NCBI GenBank assembly: GCA_028824015.1 | Contig: JAPPFC010000036.1 | Location: 221,949-285,948, forward strand | DNA from: a bacterium | GTDB taxonomy: Bacteria; Actinomycetota; Acidimicrobiia; Spongiisociales; ZC4RG35 | Length of the DNA stretch: 64,000 nucleotides | Reading direction: 5' to 3' | The notes under the pieces: generated by a model | Database searches by the model: none | The model's input: only the letters and a program-made list of their open reading frames with translations | What the model was told of the DNA's origin: nothing | Part shown: one piece after another, positions 1-8,104 of the stretch | How positions within the stretch are numbered: the stretch's first letter is position 1 | Layout of the letters: each line of letters begins with the position of its first letter | Translations under genes and position numbers: made by a program

Positions 1-276
1 CAGCAGTCCTCCGGCCTCGTTCTTCTGCATCACGGCCAACTCGAATCCGTTGCGCATGATGTCGCCTAGGCCGCTTGCCACGCCGGAGTTGAACCAGATG
101 GTGCCCAACTTGATGGGCTCTGCCGGTTCGGGAGCGGCGGTGGTGGTTGGGGCCGCGGTAGTGGTGGGAGCCGCCGTGGTCTCGGCCGCTTCTTCTCCGT
201 CACCACAGGCAGTGGCGACCAGGGCCAGCACGGACAGCACAACCAACACTCGTACCCAAGATCTACGTTTACTCAT
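1..276 (-). CDS. Branched-chain-amino-acid-type ABC substrate-binding lipoprotein, N-terminal part
   Basis: Only the first 92 codons are in the window; the rest lies beyond base 1. The protein starts with a lipoprotein signal peptide (lipobox ending at Cys24, VATAC). A low-complexity Thr/Ala/Pro linker built from TTAAP units follows, then the start of a mature domain (IKLGTIWFNSG, later MRNGFELAV). That start is typical of periplasmic binding proteins of the LivK/type I family. A good Shine-Dalgarno sequence (GGAGAAGG) sits just upstream of the ATG at 276. The ligand cannot be told from this fragment. Family call is by pattern recognition; the truncation is a window-edge effect. Confidence 0.75.
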   Translation of the reverse strand, partial: MSKRRSWVRVLVVLSVLALVATACGDGEEAAETTAAPTTTAAPTTTAAPEPAEPIKLGTIWFNSGVASGLGDIMRNGFELAVMQKNEAGGLL

Positions 277-608
277 TTACCTGCCTTCTCCTTCCGGACC
301 CATGCCCCCAAAATGAGGACGGGCATAAGGTCACGCTGCTCTTGTCGTTCTCAGTCCATCTCGAATGGAATGCTCCGCCCGGCGCCGCCAAGCGGGCCAC
401 TCCGATCGAAATGCCCATTTACCGGAATCTCTATCCGATATACGGACGCTAGTAACCGCAGCCCGAACGCGTCCAGAAAACGGAGAATTAATTATTCAGG
501 GAACCCTTCCCCAACCGGAGGAGCCCGCGTCACCACTACGGGGTGGCCGCTTCGCCCGCGGGGACCTGATCGGTCGTGGAAGCCCCTATTCGCCGCCGGT
601 TGTGAGAC
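277..608. other. Intergenic region upstream of the LIV-type binding protein
   Basis: These 332 bases hold no convincing gene. Short open frames on the plus strand have no ribosome binding site and no recognisable product. The stretch around 430-500 is more AT-rich than its surroundings (for example ATTAATTATTC near 487) and probably contains the promoter for the minus-strand gene at 1-276. I could not assign definite -35 and -10 boxes. Confidence 0.4.
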
Positions 609-1001
609 TCAGCGAACCTGATCCAGGTTCTGGAGACGCAAACGACCCTGGGCAACCATCTTCCCATCCGAGCCGCGGGTTATCGTCACCTGCCAGATCT
701 GCTGGCTGCGACCCTGGTGAACGGGGACCGCCTGTCCATCCAGCCTTCCGAGACGATGCGAGCGGAAGAAGTCGGTCGCATTGTGCACACCCACCGCCGC
801 CGCCATCCCCTGCTCTTGGGCCCAGATGAAGGCGCCGACCGAGGCCAGGGTCTCCACCATGGTGGTGTGTAGTCCGGCGTTCACCATGCCGAACGGTTGA
901 TGGTGCTCCTCTCCCACTTCCACATGTCCGCGTACCCTCGAGGAGGACGACTCGTCGAGAACGATGCCCACCATCTCGGCAAATCCCCCGCCAACACCCA
1001 T
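609..1001 (-). CDS. PaaI-family hotdog thioesterase
   Basis: A 130-residue protein resembling the PaaI/YdiI family of acyl-CoA thioesterases. The family hallmarks are visible in order: HHQPFGMVNAGLHTTMVETLAS (the HxxxxG...E active-site region of the hotdog fold), NATDFFRSHRLGRL, and the C-terminal strand region GRSQQIWQVTI. It would hydrolyse a small acyl- or aryl-CoA ester in the cytoplasm. The ATG at 1001 is used; a GTG at 1019 is an alternative that adds six residues. It lies 43 bases downstream of the aminotransferase on the same strand, so the two are probably co-transcribed. Substrate is unknown. Confidence 0.75.
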   Translation of the reverse strand: MGVGGGFAEMVGIVLDESSSSRVRGHVEVGEEHHQPFGMVNAGLHTTMVETLASVGAFIWAQEQGMAAAVGVHNATDFFRSHRLGRLDGQAVPVHQGRSQQIWQVTITRGSDGKMVAQGRLRLQNLDQVR

Positions 1002-1044
1002 CACGGAACCGTCGGTCACGAACGCCAACCCTACCGAGGTCCCG

Positions 1045-2190
1045 CTAGCGCCGATCCGCCCACTTCTTGAGGCGGCGGACCGCCTCTGCGATGTCGTCGG
1101 TGGACTCCGAGTACGAGAAACGGACCCAGCGATCTCCCCGCTCAGGGTCGAAATCGATTCCGGGAGTGACCGCCACGCCAATCTCCTTCAGCCAGCGTGC
1201 GCACAGCGTGGGAGAGTCCATGCCGAGATGGGAGATGTCGGCGTACACATAGAACGCCCCGTCGGGAGGAGCGATCCGGCTCAAACCGGCTTCCGCCAAC
1301 CCGGCCACCAAAACCTGCCTGCTCTCGGCGTACGCGGCGACGATCGCATCCAGTTCCGCGGTGCAGTCGAAGGCCTCCAGGGCGCCCAACTGGGAGACGG
1401 TGGGCGGTGCGATGAACAGATTCTGGGAGAGTCGTTCCACCGGTCGGAACATCTCGGGAGGAACCACCAGCCATCCCAGGCGCCAGCCGGTCATCGAGAA
1501 GTACTTGGAGAAGCTCTGCACCACAACCGGCCCATCGCTGAACTCCAGTGCGCTGTCGGCCGGTCTCCCGTAGTGGATCCCGTGATAGATCTCATCGCTG
1601 ATCAGGACAGTCCCGGCGCTCTCGCAGAATTCGACCACCGAGTTCAACTCCTCGGGCGTGAAGGTGACCCCGGTCGGGTTGGAGGGGCTCGCCACCACCA
1701 GCCCGTCCAGCGGACCGGCCATCTCCAGACGTTCGATGGAGGGAACGAAGCGGGTCCCGGCGTCCACCCGCACCTCCACCAACTCCAGGCCCAAGGCGGT
1801 GAGCACGTTGCGGTAGGCCGAGTAACCGGGCACGGTCATGGCCACCCGGTGGCCGGGGTCGAAGAGCGCCAGGCAGGCCAGGACGAAGCCGGCGGAGGCC
1901 CCGATGGTCATCACCACCCGATCCGGGGACACATCCAGGCCGTACCGATCCCGATAGAAACACCCGATTCTCTCCCGGAGGGCGCCCAGGCCGGTTGCGG
2001 CCGTGTAACCCAGCCGGTCCTCGACCAGGCCCCTCCGGGCAGCCTCCAACACCCGGGAGGGAGCCGGCGTCATGGGTTGACCAACCTCCAGGTGGAGGAC
2101 GTCTCCACCGCCCGCCTCCCGCAGGGCGGCTTCTTTCATCACCTCCATCACATAGAACGGAGGAACCTGGGAGCGAAGAGACTCCTTCAC
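1045..2190 (-). CDS. Class I/II PLP-dependent aminotransferase
   Basis: A 381-residue fold-type I aminotransferase of the aspartate aminotransferase superfamily. Visible motifs are SPSNPTG (substrate carboxylate and PLP contacts), SDEIYHGI (Asp/Tyr that bind the PLP ring) and [15 protein letters not shown], which contains the Schiff-base lysine. A C-terminal Arg-containing segment (WVRFSYS) normally binds the substrate carboxylate. The GTG at 2190 is preferred because it starts 14 bases after the upstream msrA stop and gives a normal-length N-terminus ([11 protein letters not shown]); the longer open frame overlaps msrA. Substrate specificity cannot be assigned. Confidence 0.85.
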   Translation of the reverse strand: MKESLRSQVPPFYVMEVMKEAALREAGGGDVLHLEVGQPMTPAPSRVLEAARRGLVEDRLGYTAATGLGALRERIGCFYRDRYGLDVSPDRVVMTIGASAGFVLACLALFDPGHRVAMTVPGYSAYRNVLTALGLELVEVRVDAGTRFVPSIERLEMAGPLDGLVVASPSNPTGVTFTPEELNSVVEFCESAGTVLISDEIYHGIHYGRPADSALEFSDGPVVVQSFSKYFSMTGWRLGWLVVPPEMFRPVERLSQNLFIAPPTVSQLGALEAFDCTAELDAIVAAYAESRQVLVAGLAEAGLSRIAPPDGAFYVYADISHLGMDSPTLCARWLKEIGVAVTPGIDFDPERGDRWVRFSYSESTDDIAEAVRRLKKWADRR

Positions 2191-2203
2191 CGCGCTCGGC
2201 GGC

Positions 2204-2866
2204 TCAGCCGGTGGCGGGCTGTGCCTGGGCGGGAGTGCAGTAGGAGACCCCGGTGCCCCCGATGCCGCAGTACCCCCACGGGTTCTTGGCCAGATACTGC
2301 TGGTGGTAGTCCTCCGCGTAGTAGAAGGACTTCCCCTCACCGATCTCGGTGGTGACCAGGTCGTAACCGTTCCTGTGCAACTCCTGCTGGTAGGCCTCGA
2401 GACTTGCCCGGACCGCCGGCAACTGCTCCGGGCGGGAGACATACACCGCGGAGCGATACTGGGTCCCGTAGTCGTTCCCCTGTCTCATTCCCTGGGTGGG
2501 ATCATGGCCCTCCCAGAAAACGGCCATGAGTGCGTCGAGGTCGATCTGTCCCGGCTGGTACACAACCTGCACCAACTCGGTGTGACCGGTCATTCCCGAG
2601 CACACCTCTTCATAAGTGGGGTTGGGGGTGATCCCGCCGCCGTACCCCACTGCCGTGGAGTACACCCCTTCGGTCTGCCAGAACATCCGCTCGGCGCCCC
2701 AGAAGCACCCCATACCGAACCAGATCAACTCGGAGCCCTCCGGGAAGGGGGGCACGATCCGGGCGCCGGTCACAAAGTGGAATTCAGGCACCGAAACGGG
2801 GTTGTCCCGGCCGGGGAGCGCTCTATTCCTATCGGGCAGACTGTTGGGTTTGCGACGCCATGACAT
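2204..2866 (-). CDS. msrA: Peptide methionine-S-sulfoxide reductase MsrA
   Basis: A 220-residue MsrA that reduces methionine-S-sulfoxide in proteins. The catalytic motif is GMGCFWGAE, with the nucleophilic Cys in the GCFWG core. The conserved segments [43 protein letters not shown] and [11 protein letters not shown] are all present. A further cysteine in the C-terminal region ([12 protein letters not shown]) could act in recycling. It is followed 13 bases later by the aminotransferase start, so it heads a three-gene minus-strand unit (msrA, aminotransferase, thioesterase). Confidence 0.95.
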   Translation of the reverse strand: MSWRRKPNSLPDRNRALPGRDNPVSVPEFHFVTGARIVPPFPEGSELIWFGMGCFWGAERMFWQTEGVYSTAVGYGGGITPNPTYEEVCSGMTGHTELVQVVYQPGQIDLDALMAVFWEGHDPTQGMRQGNDYGTQYRSAVYVSRPEQLPAVRASLEAYQQELHRNGYDLVTTEIGEGKSFYYAEDYHQQYLAKNPWGYCGIGGTGVSYCTPAQAQPATG

Positions 2867-2928
2867 AGGCCGGAGGCTACCAGTTACCGGTGATTAAGGG
2901 CAACAGATTCTGGCCGGGGACCCTCCGC

Positions 2929-5013
2929 TCAACCCAACGGCCCGAACCACCGGTCGTGGAGCTGGCGGTAGACCCCGCTCTCGATGAGTTCCAGCAGGGC
3001 CAGATTGACCTGCTCCCGGAAAGCGGCATCCTCCTGGCTCACCACGAAACCGTACTGGACCTGTTCGAAGTCGGGCCCCACCGTCGCCACCTCGCCGCCT
3101 CCCTCCCGGGAAGCGTGGAAGTGAAGGACGGGAGCATCGAACACGATCGCATCGACTTCGCCTGCCTCCAGCAGCGAATACGCCTCAACGACGTCATCCA
3201 CCAGCACGGGCCCCACCCCGATCGAGGACAGGTAGGCAGCCCCCGCCGTTTGGTAGACCGTGGCAACCCGGTGACCGGGCAAGTCGGAGGGCCCGGCGAT
3301 TTCCCCACGCAGTTCGCTCACCGCCAGCGAAGAGGCGATGGAAGCGGTGAAACTGGCGAACACCAGAGTTCCCAGGGCTATCCAGATCAAAGCGAACACT
3401 CTCCCCTTGTCGCCCCTGGCCACCTTGTCGCCATAACCCACGGTGCTCATGGTCACCACCGACCAGTAGAACGAATCCCAGATTCCCTGGCGGTAGGGCA
3501 CTGCGAAATCGGCATTGTGATGTCGTTCCAACCACCAGATCACATGGGCGGAGATCAGCACCGCCACGCCGAACACCACCAGCAACCAGGGCAGGTCCGA
3601 GGAGATGATGGCCCTCAGGAACAGCAGGATGCGGTCGCCGACGTGCCGGTCCGCTTCGCTGGGCGCCATGATGGTCAGCCCGGTGTTGAGCACCGGCAGC
3701 GAGAAGTCGACCAGCCTCTCCCTGGACTCGGTGATCGCCACACCCCCCAGGGCCACCCGGGCAACGCCCCGGTCGATGTCGTCGATCTGCTTGGCCACCG
3801 TGTCCACCGCGTAGATGTCGACCTCCATCCCCAGGCGGGCGGCCAGAAGCTGCGCCAACTCCACCTCGAAACCGCTGTAGGAGCGGTCGTCATAAATTAC
3901 GAACGGCGGAAGAATGCGTGCTGCCACCGACAGCCTGCCCCCGGCCGCCGAGGCAGCGTCGCCGGTGTCTTCCAGTCCCACCGCCTGCGGGTCCGCGGCT
4001 TGTATCCAGCCCTCTACGGTGACCTGATTGGCGTTCACCCATTCCTTGGCATGGCGGCGGATGTCTTCGGGATCCCCTTCGTCGGCCACCATCAGGGCGT
4101 TCTGAGCGGAGATGTCCTCCAGTGGTATCACCACCTGCTCCAAAAGTCGCCGGATGGAGGGATTGGCTTCCAGGAACCGGGCGTTGGCGACCACCCGTAT
4201 GTCATTGGGAGGCCAACCGACCTGGCAGGGATCGTTGGCGCATCCCGGTATTCCGGGGATAATGGTCCGGTCCAGGTAGGCAGCCTGCTCCACCGGCAAG
4301 GATGGGAAGGGCGTCTCGAGCCAGACCACGTCCCGGCCGGGCTGCAACTCGCCCACCGTCCAGTTGGGCGTCCAGGTGTAGTAGAGGACCGGTTGTCCGG
4401 ATCGATACCGATCAAAGGTCGCCCTGATCAGAGGTGAGTAGGCGCCCTGGACTTGTTCGACCGTCTCACCCAACCCATAGACGTCCAGGTGGTGATCTAT
4501 GATGGCGGCGCACCCCCACGAAGGCTCGCAACCGATCAGGTCGGCCAGTCCGTTCCCATCCCCATCGAACAGCGCGGCGATCTCCGGGGCGGCCAAGTCA
4601 CCGAGATTGGTGATCCCGTGTGCTTCGGCGGTCGCCTTATCCACGAAGTATCCCTGTAGCGCGCCATCGTCTACCTGGGTCCCCACCATTTCGACGTATT
4701 CCTCCTGAAGAAAGGCGTCCTGTGTCGGGAACCAGCCGTTTGCCCACAGGTCCACCTCACCGGCCGCCACGGCTTCGTAGAACTCGTCGTTGTCCATGGT
4801 GACAGGTCCCTCAACCCGATATCCGAGCCGCTGGATCAAGAGACGGTAGACCTCGGCCTGGAACCAGCCGGTATCCCAGGTGGCGCGAGCCATCCGCACC
4901 GGCTTTGCTTCAGCGCCGCCGTCCTCCGACTCGGCCTGTGCCATCACCGCGGCCATTGGAAAAACGAGCAGTACTGACAGTATTCCCAAGACAACTATGG
5001 AGATTCTGCGCAT
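2929..5013 (-). CDS. ProX/OpuAC glycine-betaine-binding domain fused to a GluR0-like ligand-gated potassium channel
   Basis: A 694-residue fusion. Residues 1-26 are a signal peptide. Residues 38-342 match the ProX/OpuAC quaternary-amine-binding domain, with VRMARATWDTGWFQAE, VDLWANGWFP (85-96), the Cys pair 162/168, YTWTPNW and a second Cys pair 258/263. These motifs are shared with the ProX proteins at 7065-8003 and from 62047. Residues 360-455 are the S1 lobe of an ionotropic glutamate receptor ligand domain, including ITESRERLVDFSLP; Arg431 aligns with the ligand-carboxylate arginine. A membrane helix (474-494), a pore loop with potassium filter TVGYGD (524-529) and a second helix ending SFTASIASSLAV (554-564, like SYTANLAAF of iGluRs) follow. 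Residues 565-692 are the S2 lobe with Asp626 in DAIVFDAP. The ATG at 5013 is preferred over TTG at 5040 because it starts the signal peptide. The gene is divergent from the BCCT transporter. Ligands and gating are inference. Confidence 0.9.
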   Translation of the reverse strand: MRRISIVVLGILSVLLVFPMAAVMAQAESEDGGAEAKPVRMARATWDTGWFQAEVYRLLIQRLGYRVEGPVTMDNDEFYEAVAAGEVDLWANGWFPTQDAFLQEEYVEMVGTQVDDGALQGYFVDKATAEAHGITNLGDLAAPEIAALFDGDGNGLADLIGCEPSWGCAAIIDHHLDVYGLGETVEQVQGAYSPLIRATFDRYRSGQPVLYYTWTPNWTVGELQPGRDVVWLETPFPSLPVEQAAYLDRTIIPGIPGCANDPCQVGWPPNDIRVVANARFLEANPSIRRLLEQVVIPLEDISAQNALMVADEGDPEDIRRHAKEWVNANQVTVEGWIQAADPQAVGLEDTGDAASAAGGRLSVAARILPPFVIYDDRSYSGFEVELAQLLAARLGMEVDIYAVDTVAKQIDDIDRGVARVALGGVAITESRERLVDFSLPVLNTGLTIMAPSEADRHVGDRILLFLRAIISSDLPWLLVVFGVAVLISAHVIWWLERHHNADFAVPYRQGIWDSFYWSVVTMSTVGYGDKVARGDKGRVFALIWIALGTLVFASFTASIASSLAVSELRGEIAGPSDLPGHRVATVYQTAGAAYLSSIGVGPVLVDDVVEAYSLLEAGEVDAIVFDAPVLHFHASREGGGEVATVGPDFEQVQYGFVVSQEDAAFREQVNLALLELIESGVYRQLHDRWFGPLG

Positions 5014-5095
5014 GAAAGGTGTCCGGGTGGGCTGGGCCAAAGGCTAGCAAAAGGCGACGTTTGCATGCCTTTTTCCGTCCTGAAATTCGGATGTC

Positions 5096-5112
5096 ATTCC
5101 ACTAGACGAAAC
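5096..5112. promoter_or_regulatory. Imperfect palindrome, candidate betaine operator (copy 1)
   Basis: ATTCCACTAGACGAAAC lies in the 285-base region between the channel gene (starts 5013, minus) and the BCCT gene (starts 5299, plus). It is a degenerate version of the perfect palindrome GTTCCACTAGGTGGAAC found at 58324-58340 upstream of the second proV. The two agree at 13 of 17 positions, including the whole left arm and centre TTCCACTAG. Sharing between two betaine-related promoters suggests a regulator site; function is inferred. Confidence 0.4.
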
Positions 5113-5298
5113 AAGAGAAAAGAGTCACCGTTTTTTACGACGCGCCCGCAGGTTCGTAAGTAGGGTGTTTGGGAAATGCTAACCCCCGCCGGTGCGGCAG
5201 AGGTTCAACTGGAGATCGTTCTCGGCGGTTGGTAGTGAAGAAGAGAAGACGACGGAAGGAGGCGAAAATGGTTGATCGACGAGTAGAAAGGAGTTCGT

Positions 5299-7068
5299 AT
5301 GTCTGAGAAAGAAGATCTCGATCTCACTCAGATCGCCGAGGCCTACGAGGACTGGGAAGAGGAAGAGGAACGCCGCCGCGCGGCGGCCATCCAGAATCGA
5401 CCCCAGTTCGAAGGCCTCCAGGTCGATCCTGATATCGATTTCTATCCTGAGGTGGCCGACCGGGAGCCCGGTGACAAGAACATTGTCAAGTGGGGATTCG
5501 ACATCCACCCACAGGTGACGTTCTACGCCGCAGGTTTCCTGTTGCTGTTCATCGCCTGGACTCTGTTGTTTCCGGAATCGGCCTCGGAAGTGTTCGGCGC
5601 CATTCTCACCTTTATCAACGAGAAGGTTGGTTGGCTGTACATCATTGCATTCAACATCTTCATCGGCGCCGCTCTCTACTTTGCGTTAGGCAGGTACGGC
5701 AAGATTCGACTAGGCGGTCCAGGAGCCCTTCCGGAGTTTTCCACCGGCGCCTGGTACGCAATGTTGATCTCCGCCGGTCTCGGCATCGGGTTGATGTTCT
5801 GGGGCGTCGCAGAGCCGATCTATCACCTGACGGCGCCGCCTCCCCTCTTCGACGTCGAGCCCCTTTCAGCGGGCGCGGCGAGAGGAGCGTTGGCGACTTC
5901 CTACCTCCACTGGGGGATCCATGGATGGGCGCTGTACGGCTTGGTGGCCTTGGCCTTGGGGTTCTTCGCCTACAACCGGGGCCTGCCACTGACCTTCCGC
6001 TCGGTCTTCTATCCGATTCTCGGTCCGAGGATCTACGGCGGATGGGGCAACGCCATCGACATCCTGACGGTGGTGGCCACCCTCTTCGGGCTCGCCACCT
6101 CATTGGGATTCGGCGCCGGCCAGGCTGCTGCGGGACTGCACAAGCTCTTCGGCCTTCCGGAGGGCACCGGGTTCCAGATCCTCCTGATCGCCTTCATTAC
6201 CGGACTGGCGACCATCTCGGTGGTTGCGGGTCTGGACGCCGGGGTCAAGAGGCTCAGCCAGCTCAACGTCTATCTGGCCGCAGCGTTCCTGCTGTTCGTG
6301 ATGTTGGTGGGACCGACCCTGTTGGTCCTCTCGCTGTACGTTGAGAGCATCGGCGTCTACATCCAGATATTGCCCGAGTTCTCGTTCTGGAACGCGGCAT
6401 TGATCGAGACCCAATGGCAGCAGTGGTGGACCATCTTCTACTGGGGATGGTGGATTTCCTGGTCTCCCTTCGTCGGAATGTTTATCGCCCGAATCTCCAA
6501 GGGGCGCTCGGTGCGGGAAATGATCATCGGTGTGATCGTGCTCCCCTGCCTCCTGTGCTTCCTGTGGTTCGCGGTGTTCGGCGGAGCGGCCATGAATCTG
6601 CAGATGACCGGTGAACTGGACGTCGCCACCGCGGTCAACGAAAACGTTGCCACTGCCCTGTTCGTGATGTTGGAGGCCTTCCCATGGACCTTCTTCGTCT
6701 CGATAGTCGGCATCTTGCTATTGGTTTCGTTCTTCGTCACCTCGTCTGACTCCGGATCTCTGGTCGTTGACCACCTCACCTCCGGAGGGAAGCTCGACTC
6801 GCCCAAGCCCCAGCGGGTGTTCTGGGCGTGCATGGAAGGCCTGGTCGCGTGCGTGTTGCTGTTGGGAGGTGGCCTTTCGGCGCTCCAAACGGCCGCCGTG
6901 GCCACCGGGCTGCCATTCCTGTTCGTGCTTCTCATCATGCTGTGGAGCCTCAAGAAGGCCTTCGACGAAGAACTCGACCTCTTGGAGAGTCACTACGACG
7001 AAGCCATCTTCAAGGCCCAGCACAGCGGCTTGCTTGAGAGGCTGGGAAGAGGAGGCGACCCGTCATGA
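5299..7068 (+). CDS. BCCT-family betaine/carnitine/choline transporter
   Basis: A 589-residue transporter of the betaine-choline-carnitine transporter family. A charged cytoplasmic N-terminus of about 75 residues precedes roughly 12 membrane helices. The family signature is clear: FYWGWWISWSPFVGMFIARISKGR, with the Trp-rich substrate box, and HWGIHGWALYG earlier. BCCT carriers move quaternary amines by sodium or proton symport, or by exchange. Start ATG has a strong ribosome binding site (GAAAGGAG). Its stop codon overlaps the start of the ProX lipoprotein by 4 bases, so the two are translated together. The pair is divergent from the ProX-channel fusion. Exact substrate and coupling ion are not evident. 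Confidence 0.95.
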   Translation: MSEKEDLDLTQIAEAYEDWEEEEERRRAAAIQNRPQFEGLQVDPDIDFYPEVADREPGDKNIVKWGFDIHPQVTFYAAGFLLLFIAWTLLFPESASEVFGAILTFINEKVGWLYIIAFNIFIGAALYFALGRYGKIRLGGPGALPEFSTGAWYAMLISAGLGIGLMFWGVAEPIYHLTAPPPLFDVEPLSAGAARGALATSYLHWGIHGWALYGLVALALGFFAYNRGLPLTFRSVFYPILGPRIYGGWGNAIDILTVVATLFGLATSLGFGAGQAAAGLHKLFGLPEGTGFQILLIAFITGLATISVVAGLDAGVKRLSQLNVYLAAAFLLFVMLVGPTLLVLSLYVESIGVYIQILPEFSFWNAALIETQWQQWWTIFYWGWWISWSPFVGMFIARISKGRSVREMIIGVIVLPCLLCFLWFAVFGGAAMNLQMTGELDVATAVNENVATALFVMLEAFPWTFFVSIVGILLLVSFFVTSSDSGSLVVDHLTSGGKLDSPKPQRVFWACMEGLVACVLLLGGGLSALQTAAVATGLPFLFVLLIMLWSLKKAFDEELDLLESHYDEAIFKAQHSGLLERLGRGGDPS

Positions 7069-8003
7069 CCAAGAGATCGAATGTATTGATCGCCGCTCTC
7101 GCGGCGTTCGTGCTGGTGCTCTCCGCCTGCGCCACCGACGGCCAGGACCGGCCGGTGACGATGGCCCGGGCCGATTGGTCCTCCGGTCACATGCAGGCCG
7201 CCATCTACGCTCAGTTGCTCGAGGAACTCGGACACGAGGTCACCGATCCCGCGTTGGCAGAGCTGCAGCCCTTCTCCTTCTATCCGGCCCTGGCCGCCGG
7301 ACAGTACGACCTGTGGGTCAACGGCTGGTTCCCGAACCACGACATCTTCCTTGAGGGGGAGAACGTGACGGGCCAAGCGGTGGACCTGCCAATCGAACCC
7401 ATCGGCTATGAAGTAGCCAAGGGGGGAGTTGAGGGCTGGATGGTCGACAAGGCCACGGCCGACCGGCTGGGAATCAGGTCCATGAATGACGTAGCCGCCA
7501 ATGCCGGCGCCTTCGACAGCAACGGCAACGGCAAGGCCGACCTGATCGGATGCAACGCCGGTTGGGGATGCAACACCTGGATCAACGATCTGATCGCCGA
7601 CGAGAGTTGGGGCGGCAGCGTTGAGCAGATCTCCGGTGACTACGACGCCCTGGTTCGGGGCGTCATCGACCGGGTGAACGCCGGTGAGTCGGTGCTGTTC
7701 TACGCCTATACGCCCAACTGGACCGCCGACTCCCTGGTCGACGGGGACAATGCGGTGTGGGTGTACCAGCACGGCGTCAACGACATCCGGGCGGTGGCCA
7801 ACACCGACTTCTTGGATGACAACCCGGATATCCGTCGCCTGCTCGAGGTAGTGGCGATTCCGCTGAGCGACATCGCCGCTCAGAATGCCAGGATGGCCGC
7901 AGCGGACGAGTACTCCGACGCCGATGTCCAAGCTGACGCCGAGGCCTGGATCGCCGCCAACCGCGACCGTGTCGACAGTTGGCTGGCAATCGCCCGCGGC
8001 TGA
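7065..8003 (+). CDS. ProX/OpuAC-type quaternary amine-binding lipoprotein
   Basis: A 312-residue lipoprotein: signal peptide with lipobox LSAC (Cys22), then a type II periplasmic binding domain. Ligand-site and fold motifs are VTMARADWSSGHMQAA, YDLWVNGWFPNHD, the paired cysteines in IGCNAGWGCNTW and YTPNWTADSL. These are the same landmarks as in the binding domain of the channel fusion and the tandem protein from 62047. There is no ABC permease or ATPase next to it. Instead it is coupled by an ATGA overlap to the BCCT transporter. It may deliver ligand to one of the ABC systems elsewhere, or act with the BCCT carrier; neither is proven. Confidence 0.9.
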   Translation: MTKRSNVLIAALAAFVLVLSACATDGQDRPVTMARADWSSGHMQAAIYAQLLEELGHEVTDPALAELQPFSFYPALAAGQYDLWVNGWFPNHDIFLEGENVTGQAVDLPIEPIGYEVAKGGVEGWMVDKATADRLGIRSMNDVAANAGAFDSNGNGKADLIGCNAGWGCNTWINDLIADESWGGSVEQISGDYDALVRGVIDRVNAGESVLFYAYTPNWTADSLVDGDNAVWVYQHGVNDIRAVANTDFLDDNPDIRRLLEVVAIPLSDIAAQNARMAAADEYSDADVQADAEAWIAANRDRVDSWLAIARG

Positions 8004-8026
8004 TCCAAAACCGTAAGTAATCGACT

Positions 8027-8060
8027 GTTTCGGCTGGTGGGTCCCCCCGCCAGCCGAAAC
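8027..8060 (+). terminator. Hairpin terminator after the BCCT-ProX pair
   Basis: An 11-base perfect inverted repeat (GTTTCGGCTGG at 8027-8037, CCAGCCGAAAC at 8050-8060) with a 12-base loop begins 24 bases after the ProX stop. It is followed by CCTTT. It also lies downstream of purB on the other strand, but 45 bases past that stop, and could serve both directions. Confidence 0.75.
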
Positions 8061-8104
8061 CCTTTAAGGAGCCGGGCCGGGGTAGCCCGTCAACCGACGG
8101 TCAA

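Noticed and set aside
2890..4437. A 515-codon plus-strand open frame opposite the ProX-channel gene
   Set aside because: Its product is His/Gly/Pro-rich with no domain; it is the expected antisense shadow of a GC-rich gene. The minus strand has clear domains throughout.
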